A stretch of 64,000 nt of DNA, taken from the NCBI RefSeq assembly GCF_900215145.1, contig NZ_OBDO01000012.1:62001-126000 (forward strand). Direction: 5' to 3'. This DNA is from Geodermatophilus sabuli. Its GTDB lineage: Bacteria; Actinomycetota; Actinomycetes; Mycobacteriales; Geodermatophilaceae. Under the pieces are notes generated by a model. That model saw only the letters and a program-made list of their open reading frames with translations. It searched no databases and was not told the origin of the DNA. Positions within the stretch are counted from its first letter, which is position 1. Each line of letters begins with the position of its first letter. This document shows positions 42,252 to 51,518 of this stretch, piece after piece. The position numbers and the translations under genes are program-made.

Positions 42252-42290
42252 CGGCCGGGAGCAGTCAGCTGGCCGTCGCCGTCACGAAGG
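42252..42290. repeat. Right copy of the 39-base direct repeat flanking the catabolic block
   Basis: Covers the 3' end and stop of the methyltransferase gene. Matches 29963-30001 at 33 of 39 positions, same orientation, with the perfect core TCAGCTGGCCGTCGC at 42265-42279. Confidence 0.55.
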
Positions 42291-42972
42291 TGCAGATCCC
42301 GTCGCCGGAGTGGGCCCGCTGCCGGACGCCGATCAGCTTGAGCAGCGCGATCTCCAGCCGGTACCCGAGGTGCACCAGGCCCTTGTAGAACGTGTTGCCG
42401 CCGTTGCGCACCTCGATCTGGTCGAACCCGGCCAGCCGGATGTGCTCGGTCAGCATCCACTCCGGGAGGATCGTGATGTGCCCAGGTGAGTGGTAGAAGC
42501 CCGGGCCGAAGATGTACGGCGCCCCCTTGAAGAACATCTTCAGCCGCGAGTGCGGGTGCGTGATGTTCGGCGTGCTGACCAGCAAGCGGTCCCCGGCGCG
42601 CAGCAGCGAGCGGATCGCCCGCAGCACCTGCCGGGGGTTCTCCACGTGCTCGAGGGTCTCGACGCACACGACCATGTCGAACGGGCCGCGGGTGTCGTCG
42701 GTCCACTGCGGGTCGTCGAGGTCCAGCCGGTGGATCCAGTCGTGCGGGGGGTCGAGGTCGGTCGGGACGACGTCGAAGCCGGCGTCCCGCAGCCGCAGCG
42801 CGAGGGCACCGCACCCGGAACCCACCTCGAGGATCCGTCCCCCCTCGGGCAGGGCCGCCCGCACGAGTTCCACGGCGTACTCGTGCACCCCGGGGGCGGC
42901 GTGGATGCCGTGGCCCCGGTAGGAGGTGACCGCTGTCGTCCGTTGCCCGCTCCGGTGTTCTGTCACAGCCAC
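42265..42972 (-). CDS. Class I SAM-dependent methyltransferase
   Basis: A 235-residue methyltransferase: motif I RILEVGSGCGALALRL, acidic loop VVPTDLDPP, motif post-I to IV GPFDMVVCVETLEHVENPRQVLRAIRSLLRAGDRLLVSTPN. The later part (HSPGHITILPEWMLTEHIRLAGFDQIEVRNGGN) resembles methyltransferases that act near polysaccharide or glycolipid synthesis, but the substrate is unknown. I start it at GTG 42972, 6 bases after CAGGCT, a possible leaderless -10; an in-frame GTG at 43005 is an alternative. Confidence 0.82.
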   Translation of the reverse strand: MAVTEHRSGQRTTAVTSYRGHGIHAAPGVHEYAVELVRAALPEGGRILEVGSGCGALALRLRDAGFDVVPTDLDPPHDWIHRLDLDDPQWTDDTRGPFDMVVCVETLEHVENPRQVLRAIRSLLRAGDRLLVSTPNITHPHSRLKMFFKGAPYIFGPGFYHSPGHITILPEWMLTEHIRLAGFDQIEVRNGGNTFYKGLVHLGYRLEIALLKLIGVRQRAHSGDGICTFVTATAS

Positions 42973-43015
42973 CGCGTCAGCCTGGCACAACGGAGCCGTC
43001 CCCACCTGGGCTGAG

Positions 43016-43339
43016 CTACAGGGCGACCTCGGCGAGCAGGCCCACCTGCGCCGGATCGGAGACGGTCGGGTCCAGGACCAGCTCGTCGACGCCGATCTCG
43101 GCGAAGCCCGCGATGACCTCCTTGATCGCCTGCGCTGACCGGTGCGCGCCGCCGGCGATCATCTCCGCGACCTCACGGCCCATCGGCTCGTAGTAGTCGA
43201 GCAGGTAGGCCCGCGACTGCTCCTCGGTGTCGCCGAGCGAGAAGTGGTTCAGCGCGGCGAACCGCGGCTCCCCCTCCCGGCCGGCGTCCCGCCACGCCGC
43301 CCGCACCCGCTCGACGAACGGCGCGGCCGCCTCCTGGGG
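43016..43339 (-). pseudogene. C-terminal remnant of a luciferase-like (LLM) gene
   Basis: About 107 codons, reading QEAAAPFVERVRAAWRDAGREGEPRFAALNHFSLGD ... HRSAQAIKEVIAGFAEIGVDELVLDPTVSDPAQVGLLAEVAL. This is the end of an LLM-class oxidoreductase, whose full length is ~280-300 residues; the N-terminal two-thirds, with the flavin site, is absent. It continues in the same frame straight after the TAG of the PPOX gene, so a deletion probably joined the two. A GTG at 43306 could start a 96-residue product, but it would not fold as an enzyme. Confidence 0.7.
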
Positions 43340-43753
43340 CTAGGACGTGCTGGACCAACCACTCCACCGCTGCACGGTGACGACGAGCAGCGGCCCGGTC
43401 GGGGGCTGCTCGCGGTACTGGGGGTGCCGCCGCGCCAGCGCGGTCAGTCCGGGGTGCCCGGCGGGCGGGGCGTCGACGACCTCAGCCGTGCCGTCCGCAC
43501 GGACCCACCACAGCCGCGACCAGTCGTCCTCGTAGTGGTCCACGAGGAGGGCGCAGCGCGGCTCGGCGCGGACGTTCGCGAGGCGCTGCAACTGCGTCGA
43601 CCGCTTGGGCTTGGCGTCGACCGCCGAGTAGACCGCGTCGTCGACCAGCGCGAACACCAGGGGGACGAGGTGCGGGGCGCCGTCCGGGCGCACGGTGGCC
43701 AGCCGGGCCACGGCGCTGGAGGCGAAACGCTCGCGCAGTTCCGCCGTCCGCAC
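43340..43753 (-). CDS. PPOX-class F420-dependent oxidoreductase (TIGR03668 type)
   Basis: A 137-residue split-barrel flavin/F420 protein. FASSAVARLATVRPDGAPHLVPLVFALVDDAVYSAVDAKPKRSTQLQRLANVRAEPRCALLVDHYEDDWSRLWWVRADG is close to the TIGR03668 group. Members use reduced F420 (or a flavin) on unknown small substrates. The last residues (RWSGWSSTS) look slightly short and are followed in frame by the LLM remnant, so the C-terminus may have been altered by the deletion. Confidence 0.82.
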   Translation of the reverse strand: MRTAELRERFASSAVARLATVRPDGAPHLVPLVFALVDDAVYSAVDAKPKRSTQLQRLANVRAEPRCALLVDHYEDDWSRLWWVRADGTAEVVDAPPAGHPGLTALARRHPQYREQPPTGPLLVVTVQRWSGWSSTS

Positions 43754-43843
43754 GCGGCGTTCCTACCAGGGACGGCGCCCCCGCGGCCGGCTCGCGACCG
43801 CCTCGTCCCCGTCGAGAGAGGGTGACACCTCGGGCGCCGAGCG

Positions 43844-44878
43844 TCACGAGCCGACGTCGACCCCCTCGTCGTGCCGCACCGGGGTGCCGACCACGCCGTG
43901 CAGGTGGCAGGCGGCGACGTGGTCGGGGGCGGCGCCGACCGGCTGCAGGGCCGGGTCGACGTCCGGACACGGCTCGAACACGTACGGGCAGCGGGTGCGG
44001 AACCGGCAGCCGCTGGGCACGTTCGCCGGCGAGGGGACGTCGCCGCCCAGCACGATCCGCCGGCGGGAGCGCTCCAGCGCCGGGTGCGGCACCGGGACGG
44101 CGGACAGCAGCGCCTGCGTGTACGGCATCTGCGGCTCCGCCCCCACCGCCGACGCGGGCCCGATCTCGACGATCCGCCCGAGGTACATGACGGCGATCCG
44201 GTCGGAGATGTGCCGGACGGCGGACAGGTCGTGGGAGATGAACAGCAGGGTGAGGCCGAGCCGGCGCTGCAGGCGGCGCAGCAGGTTGAGCACCTGAGCC
44301 TGCACGCTCACGTCCAGCGACGCGATGGCCTCGTCGCAGACCAGGAAGTCCGGCTCGCCGGCCAGGGCCCGGGCGATGCCCACCCGCTGGCGCTGCCCGC
44401 CGGAGAACTCGTGCGGGTAGCGCCCGGCCACCGCGGGATCCAGACCCACCAGCTCCAGCAGCTCACCGACCCGCTGGGCGCGCTCCCGGCGTCCGCCGTG
44501 CAGCCCGTGCACCTCGAGCGGCTCGGAGACGGTCTGGGCGACGGTGCGCCGCGGGTCGAGGGAGGCGAACGGGTCCTGGAACACCATGCCGGCGCGCCGG
44601 CGCAGCTGCCGCATCCGCCGGCGGTCGAGGGAGGTGACGTCGATGCCGTCGAAGGTCACCGTGCCCCCGGTGGGCGGCACCAGCCGCAGCAGCGCGTTGC
44701 CCAGGGTCGACTTCCCGCAGCCGGACTCCCCCACCAAGCCCAGCGTCTCCCCGCGGCGGATGTCGAGGTCCACCCCGTCGACGGCGCGCAGCACCCCGGC
44801 CGTACGGCGGCCGACGCCCTTCGCCCGGACGGGGAAGTGCACCTCCAGGCCGCGCGCGGACACCAGCACGTCATCCAC
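43844..44878 (-). CDS. Oligopeptide/dipeptide ABC transporter ATP-binding protein (OppF/DppF type)
   Basis: A 344-residue ATPase: Walker [15 protein letters not shown]-loop [16 protein letters not shown], signature [15 protein letters not shown], Walker [14 protein letters not shown]-loop [11 protein letters not shown], and the C-terminal Cys-rich OppF tail ([17 protein letters not shown] ... ACHLHG) that binds an iron-sulfur cluster or metal in some relatives. Last gene of the five-gene importer operon. GTG 44878 overlaps the preceding ATPase gene by 8 bases. Confidence 0.9.
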   Translation of the reverse strand: MDDVLVSARGLEVHFPVRAKGVGRRTAGVLRAVDGVDLDIRRGETLGLVGESGCGKSTLGNALLRLVPPTGGTVTFDGIDVTSLDRRRMRQLRRRAGMVFQDPFASLDPRRTVAQTVSEPLEVHGLHGGRRERAQRVGELLELVGLDPAVAGRYPHEFSGGQRQRVGIARALAGEPDFLVCDEAIASLDVSVQAQVLNLLRRLQRRLGLTLLFISHDLSAVRHISDRIAVMYLGRIVEIGPASAVGAEPQMPYTQALLSAVPVPHPALERSRRRIVLGGDVPSPANVPSGCRFRTRCPYVFEPCPDVDPALQPVGAAPDHVAACHLHGVVGTPVRHDEGVDVGS

Positions 44879-45878
44879 GGGGCGCCTCCTCCGCACACCA
44901 CGTCGCCGCCCGGTGCGGCAGCACACCCGTCGACGCGGCGACGACGGCCAGCGGCGGCTGCTGGGTCTCGCACCGCGGGTCCGAGCGCACCGGGCAGCGC
45001 GGCCAGAACACGCAACCGGGCGGCAGGTCGGTGGGTGCCGGTGGCACGCCCGGGACGGTGGTGAGGTCGGGCACCTCGCCGTCCACGGCCGGCGCGGCCA
45101 GGTCGGGCAGCGCGCCCAGCAGCCCGCGGGTGTAGGGGTGGGCCGGGTGCTCGAGGACGTCGTCCACCGTGCCGTCCTCCACGCAGCGGCCGCCGTACAT
45201 CACGAGCACGCGGTCGGCGATGCCCGCCACCACCCCGAGGTCGTGGGTGATCCAGACGACCCCGGTGCCGTGGTCGGCCTGCAGCCGCTCCACCAGGTCG
45301 ATGATCTGCGCCTGCACGGTCACGTCGAGCGCGGTGGTGGCCTCGTCGGCGATCAGGAGGGACGGCGAGTTCGACAGCGCGATCGCGATGACCACCCGCT
45401 GCCGCATCCCGCCGGAGAGCTCGTGCGGGTACCGGTCCAGCGTCCCCCGGGGGTCGGGCAGCCCGACCTCGCCGAGCAGCTCGGCGGCCCGGCGCCGCGC
45501 GTCGGCCTTGGAGACCTCCCCGTGCGCGCGGATGCCCTCGACCAGCTGCCGGCCGATGGTCAACACCGGGTTCAGCGACGTCATCGGGTCCTGGAACACC
45601 ATGCCGATGCCGGGTCCGCGCACCTGGCGCAGCCGCTCGGGCGGCATCGTCAGCAGGTCCTCGCCGTGCAGCAGCGCCCGGCCGGTGACCGTGGCGGAGC
45701 GGGCCGGCAGCAGCCCGAGCAGGGCCAGCACCGAGACGCTCTTACCGCTGCCGGACTCGCCGACCACGGCGACGGTCTCCCCCTCGCCCACCGAGTAGCT
45801 CAGCCCGTTGACCACCGCCGCCGGCCCGCGCGGCGTCCGCAGGCGCACCCGCAGGTCCTCGACCTCGAGCAGGGTCAC
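44871..45878 (-). CDS. Oligopeptide/dipeptide ABC transporter ATP-binding protein (OppD/DppD type)
   Basis: A 335-residue ATPase: Walker [15 protein letters not shown]-loop [16 protein letters not shown], signature [15 protein letters not shown], Walker [14 protein letters not shown]-loop [11 protein letters not shown], and the OppD C-terminal Cys motif ([16 protein letters not shown]). GTG 45878 overlaps the permease stop (GTGA). It pairs with the OppF-type protein to power the importer. Confidence 0.9.
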   Translation of the reverse strand: MTLLEVEDLRVRLRTPRGPAAVVNGLSYSVGEGETVAVVGESGSGKSVSVLALLGLLPARSATVTGRALLHGEDLLTMPPERLRQVRGPGIGMVFQDPMTSLNPVLTIGRQLVEGIRAHGEVSKADARRRAAELLGEVGLPDPRGTLDRYPHELSGGMRQRVVIAIALSNSPSLLIADEATTALDVTVQAQIIDLVERLQADHGTGVVWITHDLGVVAGIADRVLVMYGGRCVEDGTVDDVLEHPAHPYTRGLLGALPDLAAPAVDGEVPDLTTVPGVPPAPTDLPPGCVFWPRCPVRSDPRCETQQPPLAVVAASTGVLPHRAATWCAEEAPRG

Positions 45879-46900
45879 CGCCCACCCCCGGACATGAGCG
45901 TGCGCTGCCGCGGGTCCAGGACGTCGCGCAGCCCGTCGCCGAGCAGGTTGAAGCACAGCACGGTCAGGAAGATCGCCATCCCCGGGAAGAAGGCCAGCCA
46001 CCAGGCCAGGTCGATGTAGCCGCGCCCCTCGGCCAGCATCAGCCCCCACGCCGGGTTGGGCGGCTGGGTGCCCAGCCCGAGGAAGGACAGCGCCGCCTCG
46101 GCCAGGACGGCGAACGCCAGGCTGATCGAGGTCTGCACGATGATCGGCGGCGCGGCGTTGGGCAGCACGTGCCGCGTGAGCAGCCGCAGGTCGGAGGCCC
46201 CGACCGACCGGGAGGCTCGCACGTACACCTCCTCGCGGACGCCGAGCACGCTGGCGCGGGTGACGCGGGCGAAGACCGGGATGTAGACGATCCCGATCGC
46301 CAGGGCGGTGTTGCCGGCGCCCGGGCCGCGGACAGCGAGCACGGCGATCGCCAGGAGCACCGCCGGGAAGGCGAAGAGGACGTCCATGGCCCGCATCAGG
46401 ACGTCGTCCACCCAGCGGCCGTAGAACCCCGCGAGCAGCCCGGCGAGGCTGCCGACGACGAGCGCGAACGCGACGGCGAGGAAGCCGACCCGCAGCGAGA
46501 CGCCGGCACCCAGGATGACCCGGCTGAATATGTCCCGGCCGAGGTCGTCGGTGCCGAACGGGTGCTCCAGGCTCGGCGACTGCAGCCGGTCGGCAACGGA
46601 GATCTCGTTGGGGCCCGATGGCGCCAGCGTCTCGTCGAAGACCGCGACGAGGACCAGCAGCAGCAGGAGCACGGCGGAGACGGCGGCCGACGGGTTGCGC
46701 GCCAGCAGCCCGAGGGTCTCCTGCCAGCGCGGGCGCGCCCGGCGCGGAGCGGGGGCCGGCGCCGCCGACGACCACGCCGTGGCGTCCGGCGCCGCCGACG
46801 ACCACGCCGTGGCGTCCGGCGCCGCCGACGACCGCGCCGGGGCGTCCGGCTCCGCCGGCGACCGCGGCGCCGGCCCGGGGGTGGGGGCGGCGGCGCTCAT
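45875..46900 (-). CDS. Oligopeptide/dipeptide ABC transporter permease (OppC/DppC type)
   Basis: A 341-residue permease. The first ~55 residues are an Ala/Ser/Pro-rich cytoplasmic tail made by three 30-base DNA repeats (AAPDATAWSS units). Then come a single helix (NPSAAVSAVLLLLLVLVAVF), the conserved HPFGTDDLGRDIFSR, five membrane helices and the EAA loop (YVRASRSVGASDLRLLTRHVLPNA). ATG 46900 overlaps the stop of the OppB-type gene (ATGA). The long repetitive N-terminus is not usual in this family. Confidence 0.88.
   Translation of the reverse strand: MSAAAPTPGPAPRSPAEPDAPARSSAAPDATAWSSAAPDATAWSSAAPAPAPRRARPRWQETLGLLARNPSAAVSAVLLLLLVLVAVFDETLAPSGPNEISVADRLQSPSLEHPFGTDDLGRDIFSRVILGAGVSLRVGFLAVAFALVVGSLAGLLAGFYGRWVDDVLMRAMDVLFAFPAVLLAIAVLAVRGPGAGNTALAIGIVYIPVFARVTRASVLGVREEVYVRASRSVGASDLRLLTRHVLPNAAPPIIVQTSISLAFAVLAEAALSFLGLGTQPPNPAWGLMLAEGRGYIDLAWWLAFFPGMAIFLTVLCFNLLGDGLRDVLDPRQRTLMSGGGR
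46761..46850 (-). repeat. Three 30-base tandem repeats inside the permease gene
   Basis: Units at 46761-46790, 46791-46820 (identical) and 46821-46850 (two differences). Each adds ten residues (SSAAPDATAW frame) to the cytoplasmic N-terminus without breaking the frame, so copy number can change length but not reading frame. Confidence 0.93.
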
Positions 46901-47838
46901 CGGCGGATCCGCGGGTCGATGGCGGTGTAGAGCAGGTCGACCACCAGGTTGATCAGCAGGAACACCACCGCGAACAGCAGGATCGCCCCCTGCAGGACGG
47001 GGTAGTCGCGGGCCTGGACCGCCTGCAGCGCCAGCTGTCCGAGCCCGGGCCAGGAGAACACGATCTCCACGACGACCACCCCGGAGAGCAGGTAGGCCAG
47101 CTGCACGCCGGTGACGGTGACCAGCGGCAGCAGGGCGTTGCGCAGCGCGTGCCAGGTGAAGACCTGCCGGCCCGGCAGCCCCTTGGCCTGCGCCGTCCGG
47201 ACGTGGTCGGAACCGAGCGCCTCCAGCACGCTGGACCGGACGAAGCGGGTGATGACCGACCCGGACACCACGCCGGTCACCACGGCAGGCATCACCAGCC
47301 GCTCCAGCCAGCCCAGCGGGTCCTCGCTCAGCGGCACGTAGCCGCCCGAGGGCAGCCAGCCCAGCGTCCCGGAGAAGACGAGGATGAGCACGATCGCCAT
47401 CCAGAACTCCGGGACCGAGATGCCGATCTGGCTCAGCACGGTGGCGATCCGGTCGACGACCGACCGGGGTCGTAGCGCCGACAGGATGCCGAGCGGGACG
47501 GCGATCAGCAGCGCGACGAGGATCGAGGCGAACGCCAGGGTCAGCGTCGCGGGCAGCCGCTCGGCGATCAGCGAGGTCACGGTGTCGCCGCTGCGGAAGC
47601 TGACCCCGAGGTCCCCGCTCAGGGCCCGGCCCAGCCAGCCGGAGAACTGCGCGAGGAGCGGCTGGTCGAGCCCCGACCGCTCGCGCAGGGCGTCGTAGGT
47701 CTCCTGTGAGAAACGTGTGCCGAGCGCCAGCCGCACCGGGTCGCCGGGCACGAGGTGGACCAGCGCGAACACGATCACGCTCACCCCCGCCAGCACCACC
47801 ACCGACTGCCCGGTGCGGCGGAGGAGGTACCCGGTCAG
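46897..47838 (-). CDS. Oligopeptide/dipeptide ABC transporter permease (OppB/DppB type)
   Basis: A 313-residue permease with six helices: GYLLRRTGQSVVVLAGVSVIVFALVHLVPGDPVRLALG, the LDQPLLAQFSGWLGRALSGDLGVSF segment and the EAA loop (HVRTAQAKGLPGRQVFTWHALRNALLPLVTV). The natural start by homology would be the CTG at 47838 (LTGYLLRR), which overlaps the previous stop as CTGA. No ATG, GTG or TTG is near, and the next in-frame GTG (47802) would cut into the first helix. Start therefore uncertain. Confidence 0.85.
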   Translation of the reverse strand: MTGYLLRRTGQSVVVLAGVSVIVFALVHLVPGDPVRLALGTRFSQETYDALRERSGLDQPLLAQFSGWLGRALSGDLGVSFRSGDTVTSLIAERLPATLTLAFASILVALLIAVPLGILSALRPRSVVDRIATVLSQIGISVPEFWMAIVLILVFSGTLGWLPSGGYVPLSEDPLGWLERLVMPAVVTGVVSGSVITRFVRSSVLEALGSDHVRTAQAKGLPGRQVFTWHALRNALLPLVTVTGVQLAYLLSGVVVVEIVFSWPGLGQLALQAVQARDYPVLQGAILLFAVVFLLINLVVDLLYTAIDPRIRR

Positions 47839-49361
47839 GGCAGCTCCACGGTCTCGAAGTTGATCGCCTTGTCCGCCCGGATCTGGTAGCCGGACAGGCC
47901 CGGCGCCCAGGCCTGCACCACGTCGGGGTTGTACAGGTACAGGTAGGAGACGTCGTCGACGATGAGCTGCGCCGCCTGGTCGTAGATCGCCTTGCGGGCG
48001 TCCGGGTCGGTCTCGGCGGCACCGGCCGCGAGCAGCTGGTCGACCTGCGGGTTGCTGTAGCCCTGGTAGTTGTTCGACCCGCCGGTCTTGTGCTGCTCCT
48101 CGTAGTAGGCGGCCGGGTCGAGGTTGCCCAGCCAGCCGAGCAGGAAGGCGTCGTAGTCGCCCTTGCCCTGCCGGTCCAGCCAGGTGGCGAAGTCCAGGGT
48201 CTCGATCTCGACGGTGATGCCGACCTGCTCGAGCTGGCCGGCGACCACCTGCGCGGCGGTGACAGTCTCCGGGTACTCGTCGGTGACCATCAGCCCCATC
48301 GTCAGCGGCGTCTGCACGCCGGCCTGCTGCAGCAGCTGGCGGGCCTGGTCGGGGTCCGGGGAGAACGGCGCGTAGTCGGAGTGGAAGAAGCTGTCCTGGG
48401 GGATCGCCGTCTGGTTGGGCTGGGCGGCGCCGAACCACGCCGCCTCGGCGACGGCCTCGCGGTCGACGGCGAAGGAGATCGCCCGCCGCACGTCCCGGTT
48501 GTCGAACGGCGGCCGGGCGTAGTTCATGGACATGTACCAGGAGTCCACGCTCGGCGTCGTCTGCAGTTCGACGGTGTCGTCGCCCTGCAGTGACTCGATC
48601 TGCTGCGGCGGGATGTTGTCGGTCCACTGCACCTCGCCGTTCTGCAGCGCGGTCAGCGCGGCGGCCGGCTCGGTGATGTATCGGAACTCGACGCCGTCGA
48701 TGCTCGGCGCCCCACCCCAGTAGTCCTCGTAGGCGGTGAGCACGGTGCTGCTCGCATCCGAGCTCTCCAGCCGGAACGGCCCGGTGCCGATCGCCTCGGT
48801 GGTCAGGTCCAGCTCGTCGGCGGCGCCCTCTGGGATGATCGACATCCCCTTGAAGGCGCCGATGCGCTCGAGCAGGTTCGGCGTCGGCTGGGTCAGGGTG
48901 ATGACGACGGTCTGCGGCCCGTCGGCCGCCACGGACTCGACGTTGGCGAACCGGTAGGCGTTGCTCAGGTCCTCGTCGATGATCCGGTTGTAGGAGTAGA
49001 CGACGTCGGCGGAGTCGAACTCGCTGCCGTCGTGGAAGGTGACGCCCTCCCGGAGTGTGAACGTCCAGGTCAGGTCGTCCTCGCTGGTCGCCCACTCCGT
49101 CGCCAGGCTCGGCTCCATCGTGAGGTCCTCGGGGTTCGGGACGACGAGGGTGTCGTAGACGTTCTCCAGCACCTGGAAGCTCGCGTACGCGTTGGTCGAG
49201 TGCGGGTCGAACTGGTCCGGCTGGGCGCTGACCGCGGCCGCCAGCACGTCGTCCCCGCCACCGCCGCCCCCACCGGTGTCGACGCTCTCGCCGCCCCCTC
49301 CGCAGGCGCCGAGCACCAGCGCTCCGGCGGCGAGCAGGGGCAGGAGTCGGTTCGTGCGCAA
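47835..49361 (-). CDS. Oligopeptide/dipeptide ABC transporter substrate-binding lipoprotein
   Basis: A 508-residue SBP family 5 protein. Signal and lipobox: RLLPLLAAGALVLGAC, then a Gly-rich linker. DQFDPHSTNAYASFQVLENVYDTLV, GVTFHDGSEFDSADVVYSYNRI and the peptide-binding core AISFAVDREAVAEAAWFGAAQP are typical. The start is TTG 49361 with a perfect GGAGGT 4 bases upstream. First gene of the importer operon. The 265 bases upstream (49362-49626) show no gene; a neighbouring glycosidase hints at a sugar or glycoside substrate, which some family members bind. Confidence 0.88.
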   Translation of the reverse strand: MRTNRLLPLLAAGALVLGACGGGGESVDTGGGGGGGDDVLAAAVSAQPDQFDPHSTNAYASFQVLENVYDTLVVPNPEDLTMEPSLATEWATSEDDLTWTFTLREGVTFHDGSEFDSADVVYSYNRIIDEDLSNAYRFANVESVAADGPQTVVITLTQPTPNLLERIGAFKGMSIIPEGAADELDLTTEAIGTGPFRLESSDASSTVLTAYEDYWGGAPSIDGVEFRYITEPAAALTALQNGEVQWTDNIPPQQIESLQGDDTVELQTTPSVDSWYMSMNYARPPFDNRDVRRAISFAVDREAVAEAAWFGAAQPNQTAIPQDSFFHSDYAPFSPDPDQARQLLQQAGVQTPLTMGLMVTDEYPETVTAAQVVAGQLEQVGITVEIETLDFATWLDRQGKGDYDAFLLGWLGNLDPAAYYEEQHKTGGSNNYQGYSNPQVDQLLAAGAAETDPDARKAIYDQAAQLIVDDVSYLYLYNPDVVQAWAPGLSGYQIRADKAINFETVELP

Positions 49362-49626
49362 GGGGACCTCCGGCAGGCTGGGCAGTTGCGACCTGCACCG
49401 ACCCTGCTACCGTCCGGCCGACCTCGCAGGTCGGGACGGTGATCGTTGCCTCTCCGCAACACGAGCGGCCGCCGGCCTCGGGTGGGACGACGGCCGCTGA
49501 GACCGTTGATCACGGGGTTCTCACGGTGGGACACGCCGGCGTGCGCGTGTCGTCGAGCACCACCCCCGGGATCGACACGAGAGGGCAGGCCCGCCTCGGT
49601 GAGCAGCTCGGTGATGCGCAGCGCGG

Positions 49627-51399
49627 TCAGCCTTCCCCGCAGGTGGCCCGCCGGAGGTCCTCGAGATCGCACTTCGGCACCCGGTCCATCGTCAGCAGCC
49701 CGTTGACCTCCTGGTAGGTGTCGGTCAGCTGCGTCCAGCAGGCCCCGGCCAGCGCGTCGGTGGCGCGCACCGCCGCCCACTGCTCGCGGTACCGCACGAG
49801 GAGGTCCTCCGGCGACGAGGCGTCGGCGTACCCCCACGCCTCGGTGCGATCCCCGGCGTCGGGCCGGCCGCGCAGCGCCGCCGCGTTGAGCGAGATCCCG
49901 CCGAACTCCGACAGGACGACGGCGCGACCCGCGGTGCCCGCCCTCTCCAGGTCGGCGAGGCGGCCGTCCTCGCGCCGGCCGGTGGCGGCCCGCTCCAGGT
50001 CCGGCTGCGTGCGGTAGCGGTCGGCCAGCCCGGCCGGGTCCTGCCGGTAGTCGTGGATGCCGAGCACGTCGCCGCCGAGGGCCTCCCAGCCGTCGTTGGC
50101 CGACACCGGCCGCGTGCCGTCCAGGGCGTCGGCCTGCGCCGCGAGCGCCCGGATGAGCGCCCGCTGCCGCGGATCGCTCTCCGCCTCGGGCACGCCCCAC
50201 GACTCGTTGAGCGGCACCCACGTCACGACGCTGGGGTGCCCCCGGTGGGCGGCGACGACCTCCGGCCACTCCCGGAGCAGGCGGGCGGCGGCCGTGGGGC
50301 CGGGGCGGTACGCCGAGGGCATCTCCGCCCAGACCAGGAGCCCCATCCGGTCGGCCAGGGCGAGGTAGCGGGGGTCCTCGGTCTTCTGGTGCTTGCGCGC
50401 GCCGGTGAAGCCGAGGGCGCGGGTGAGCTCCAGGTCCCGCCGCAGCGCTCCGACGTGGGGCGGGGTGGCTCCGGTGTCGGGCCAGTAGCCCTGGTCGAGG
50501 ACCAGCCGCAGCCACGCCGGGCGGCCGTTGAGCAGGAACCGCCCGTCGTCGACCTCCATCGAGCGCAGCGCGGTGTAGCTGCGCACCTCGTCGAGGATCT
50601 CCCCGCCCCCGGCGACCAGGGCGAGGTCGGCGTCCAGCAGCGTGGGCGAGCCGGGCTCCCACAGCAGCGCCCCGCGGTCGTCGAAGCCGCCGTCCCCCAC
50701 CTGGACGGTCCGCTCGACGACCGCACCGTCCACCCGGACGACGTCGTCGACCAGCAGCCGCTCCCCCGCGCGCAACCGCAGGTGCAGCCGCGCGCCGGTC
50801 ACCGGGACCGACAGCTCCACCCGGACGTCGACGCGCAGCGTCCGCGGGTCCCCACGCCACTGCACGTCGGCGATGTGCTCCCGGGACACCTGCTCCAGCC
50901 AGGCGGTGCGCCAGATGCCGGTGGTGCGCGGGTACCAGATCTCGTGCGGCTCGTCCCGCCACTCCTGCTTGCCCCGCGGCGCCTCGAGGTCCAGCGGGTC
51001 GTCGTCGGCCCGGACGACCAGGTCGGCCCCGTCGCCGAGGGCGTCGGTGACGTCGACACTGAACGCGGTGTAGCCGCCCTCGTGGTGCGCGACGTGGGCG
51101 CCGCCCACCCAGACGTCGCAGACCCGGTCGACGGCACCGAGGTGCAGCACCGTGTGGCGATCGCCGCCCGGAGCCGGCAGCGGCCGGCGATACCAGGCGC
51201 GGTTGAGCAGGCCCTTCCAGTGCACGCCGCTGGCCGGCGTCTCGGGGGCGTACGGCACCCGGATGCGCCGGTCGAACGCGATCCCGCCGGGCGTGCCGGT
51301 CCGCTCCGGGTCGGCGGCGAACTCCCACTCCCCGTCCAGGGACGTCCAGGGGCGGCGCAGCAGCGGGCGCGGGTGCTCGGTCGGGTCCATCGGGTCCAC
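49627..51399 (-). CDS. Glycoside hydrolase family 2 protein (beta-glucuronidase/galactosidase-like)
   Basis: A 590-residue GH2 enzyme: N-terminal jelly roll (WTSLDGEWEFAADP ... WYRRPL ... HLGAVDRVCDVWVGGAHVAHHEGGYTAFSVDVT), an immunoglobulin-like domain, and a TIM barrel with FLLNGRPAWLRLVLDQGYWP, the acid/base WVPLNESWG (Glu399) and the nucleophile VVLSEFGG (Glu498). No signal peptide, so the substrate enters first, perhaps through the adjacent importer. Start GTG 51399; ATG at 51390 is possible. Exact sugar specificity unknown. Confidence 0.87.
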   Translation of the reverse strand: MDPMDPTEHPRPLLRRPWTSLDGEWEFAADPERTGTPGGIAFDRRIRVPYAPETPASGVHWKGLLNRAWYRRPLPAPGGDRHTVLHLGAVDRVCDVWVGGAHVAHHEGGYTAFSVDVTDALGDGADLVVRADDDPLDLEAPRGKQEWRDEPHEIWYPRTTGIWRTAWLEQVSREHIADVQWRGDPRTLRVDVRVELSVPVTGARLHLRLRAGERLLVDDVVRVDGAVVERTVQVGDGGFDDRGALLWEPGSPTLLDADLALVAGGGEILDEVRSYTALRSMEVDDGRFLLNGRPAWLRLVLDQGYWPDTGATPPHVGALRRDLELTRALGFTGARKHQKTEDPRYLALADRMGLLVWAEMPSAYRPGPTAAARLLREWPEVVAAHRGHPSVVTWVPLNESWGVPEAESDPRQRALIRALAAQADALDGTRPVSANDGWEALGGDVLGIHDYRQDPAGLADRYRTQPDLERAATGRREDGRLADLERAGTAGRAVVLSEFGGISLNAAALRGRPDAGDRTEAWGYADASSPEDLLVRYREQWAAVRATDALAGACWTQLTDTYQEVNGLLTMDRVPKCDLEDLRRATCGEG

Positions 51400-51518
51400 G
51401 TCCCCACCTCACCGGAGTCGGCGTCCCCGCGCAGCCCCGATTGCCCGAGTTGATCATCGCCGAGTGGCTGCCCGGCACGCCGACCACGACCGCCATCCGC
51501 CGATGATCACGGCGCCGC

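Noticed and set aside
49560..49626. A short stretch on the minus strand reading LTALRITELLTEAGLPSR, like part of an aldehyde dehydrogenase
   Set aside because: About 18 residues only, with no supporting sequence on either side; could be chance.
51440..51512. Inverted repeat TGATCATCG/CGATGATCA around a ~45-base loop before the GH2 gene
   Set aside because: Short arms and a long loop; not clearly different from chance and without a second copy of the arrangement.
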